Source: Acidobacteriaceae bacterium (GTDB taxonomy: Bacteria; Acidobacteriota; Terriglobia; Terriglobales; Acidobacteriaceae). From it: a stretch of 64,000 nucleotides of DNA. The notes beneath the pieces were generated by a model. That model searched no databases and was not told the DNA's origin. It saw only the letters and a list, made by a program, of their open reading frames with translations. Position 1 is the first letter of the stretch. Every line of letters starts with the position of its first letter. The translations under genes and the position numbers were made by a program. Location of the stretch: positions 62,001 to 126,000 of the forward strand of contig CAHJWL010000004.1 of assembly GCA_903642235.1 (NCBI GenBank), written 5' to 3'. This document shows positions 63,169-64,000 of the stretch, piece after piece.

Positions 63169-63339
63169 CGCAAACACCGTTGTTGACGAAATGGATGATT
63201 TCCGATGGCGGATTCATAGGAGAAATGTGGATCACATTGCCTTAGTGAGGCTGTAAGAAAGATGGTTCTGTACCATCCAAAGCAGGCGGCACGATCGAAG
63301 CGAGTAGCCTTCCAACGGCCCGCAGGAGAACGAAAACAG

Positions 63340-64000
63340 ATGAGAAAGCAGGAAGAGAGCATCTCGCGACGGCGCATGCTGCGCTGGACAGGCGCAGCCG
63401 CATCCCTCGCAAGCGTGAGCGGACTGGGGCTGCCGGAGGCCCTGGCTGAGGCCAGCCTCGCCGCGCCGGAGGACGGCTACGTGAATGCGCCGTGGGACAT
63501 GCGTGCCGGCCGCCCGAAGCCGGCAGAGCGCAGATTCCGCAGCGAAGCCGTGGAACAGTTTCTGGTGGCGCGAGCGGCGAAGATCGGCAACCCGGAGCTG
63601 CGGCAGCTGTTCCTCAACTGCTACCCGAATACGCTGGACACGACAGTGGAGCCCGGCAGCTTCGAGGGCAAACCGGACACCGCGGTGCTCACCGGAGATA
63701 TTCAGGCCATGTGGCTGCGCGACTCCTCCGCACAGGTGTGGCCGTATGTTCCGCTAGCGGGCCAGGACCGCCCCCTGCGCGATCTGCTGGAAGGTGTCAT
63801 CCGGCGACAGACGCGGTGCATCCTGATCGATCCATATGCAAATGCATTTATGGCGGATCTGAGTCAGCCGCCCCTGGTTTGGAGCCGCTCCGACAAAACG
63901 GAGCTGAAGCAGGGTGTAGGCGAGCGCAAGTGGGAGGTCGATTCATTGTGCTATCCCGTGCGGCTCTCGCATGGCTACTGGAAGGCAACCGGCGATACGG
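63340..64000 (+). CDS. Tat-exported GH125 exo-alpha-1,6-mannosidase, 3' partial
   Basis: The first 220 residues of a GH125 (formerly DUF1237) metal-independent mannosidase, cut by the right edge. ATG 63340 follows a CAGGAG-type site about 10 nt upstream (AGGAGAACGAAAACAG). A twin-arginine signal (ISRRRMLRWTGAAASLAS) gives Tat export. Family hallmarks are FLNCYPNTLDTTVE, LTGDIQAMWLRDSSAQVWPY, IDPYANAFMADL and KWEVDSLCYPVRLSHGYWK. GH125 enzymes characterised so far cleave non-reducing alpha-1,6-linked mannose. It pairs functionally with the GH92 gene 6 kb upstream and the TonB receptor. Confidence 0.93.
   Translation, partial: MRKQEESISRRRMLRWTGAAASLASVSGLGLPEALAEASLAAPEDGYVNAPWDMRAGRPKPAERRFRSEAVEQFLVARAAKIGNPELRQLFLNCYPNTLDTTVEPGSFEGKPDTAVLTGDIQAMWLRDSSAQVWPYVPLAGQDRPLRDLLEGVIRRQTRCILIDPYANAFMADLSQPPLVWSRSDKTELKQGVGERKWEVDSLCYPVRLSHGYWKATGDT

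Larger units (their letters stand above)
63067..63339. other. Divergent intergenic region between csp and GH125 genes
   Basis: 273 bases. It contains a stem-loop at 63087-63105 (GCTCATG / CATGAGC) in the csp leader and a palindrome at 63147-63168 (TAACTAGG / CCTAGTTA, 6-nt centre). TTGACG at 63183-63188 could be part of a GH125 promoter, but no convincing -10 partner was seen. Confidence 0.45.

Noticed and set aside
20796..64000. CRISPR arrays, tRNA, rRNA, insertion sequences or prophage
   Set aside because: No regular spacer-repeat pattern, cloverleaf-type sequence, transposase or phage gene was found by reading; a tRNAscan-SE or CRISPR search would be needed to exclude very small ones.

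Overview
The window looks like a chromosomal segment of an acidobacterium, most likely family Acidobacteriaceae (Terriglobus, Granulicella or Edaphobacter type). This is inferred from gene content and high G+C coding sequence, not from a marker gene. The pointers are very large outer-membrane TonB-dependent receptors with an N-terminal carboxypeptidase-regulatory-like domain, a CRTAC1/ASPIC-UnbV protein next to a multihaem cytochrome with TPRs, an acidobacterial-type VWFA protein, a beta-propeller (Y_Y_Y) sensor kinase and periplasmic GH51, GH92 and GH125 hydrolases. I see no rRNA, tRNA, CRISPR array, transposase, phage gene or origin.

Layout. 1-2.5 kb: the end of an SDR oxidoreductase, a 34-aa membrane peptide and an ABC-F ATPase closed by a terminator. 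2.6-7.3 kb: a forward trio of pentahaem cytochrome-TPR protein, monohaem cytochrome c and CRTAC1 protein. 7.4-11.5 kb: secreted GH51 arabinofuranosidase (reverse), ROK sugar kinase and two small envelope proteins. 11.6-15.9 kb: a reverse block of XRE-cupin regulator, YggS, LLM flavin oxidoreductase and a frameshifted VWFA-type gene. 16.3-20.6 kb: a TonB-dependent receptor and a Tat-exported carboxylesterase. 20.8-21.8 kb: trxB. 22.1-27.7 kb: a small unknown gene, an amber-interrupted secreted-protein gene, and a 1389-aa secreted protein with a degenerate metalloprotease-like head and five Cys-paired Ig-like repeats.

27.9-33.6 kb is housekeeping: type II NADH dehydrogenase, hisS, gamma carbonic anhydrase, rpsU (TTG start), a zinc-ribbon protein and mutY. 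33.7-41.3 kb is envelope biogenesis: an RDD membrane protein, then lptD, a DsbA-like thioredoxin, a SurA-like isomerase and a Gfo/Idh/MocA oxidoreductase. In E. coli, LptD needs both DsbA and SurA to mature, so this order makes functional sense. 41.6-49.4 kb: an Oar-like TonB receptor, a small secreted unknown, and a two-component pair (LuxR-type regulator plus Y_Y_Y propeller kinase).

49.4-64 kb appears to be a mannose-glycan locus: a DeoR-type repressor diverges from a second Oar-like receptor, followed by CutC, a Tat-exported GH92 alpha-mannosidase, a LuxR-type regulator with a CheB-CheR-PAS-kinase hybrid, a lone receiver protein, a cold-shock protein and a truncated GH125 exo-alpha-1,6-mannosidase running off the right edge. 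Across the window, several intergenic gaps share a short palindromic repeat (core GCAGATYCCT..GGATGACAA). Two genes are visibly broken: an amber codon at 22996 and a frameshift near 15585.
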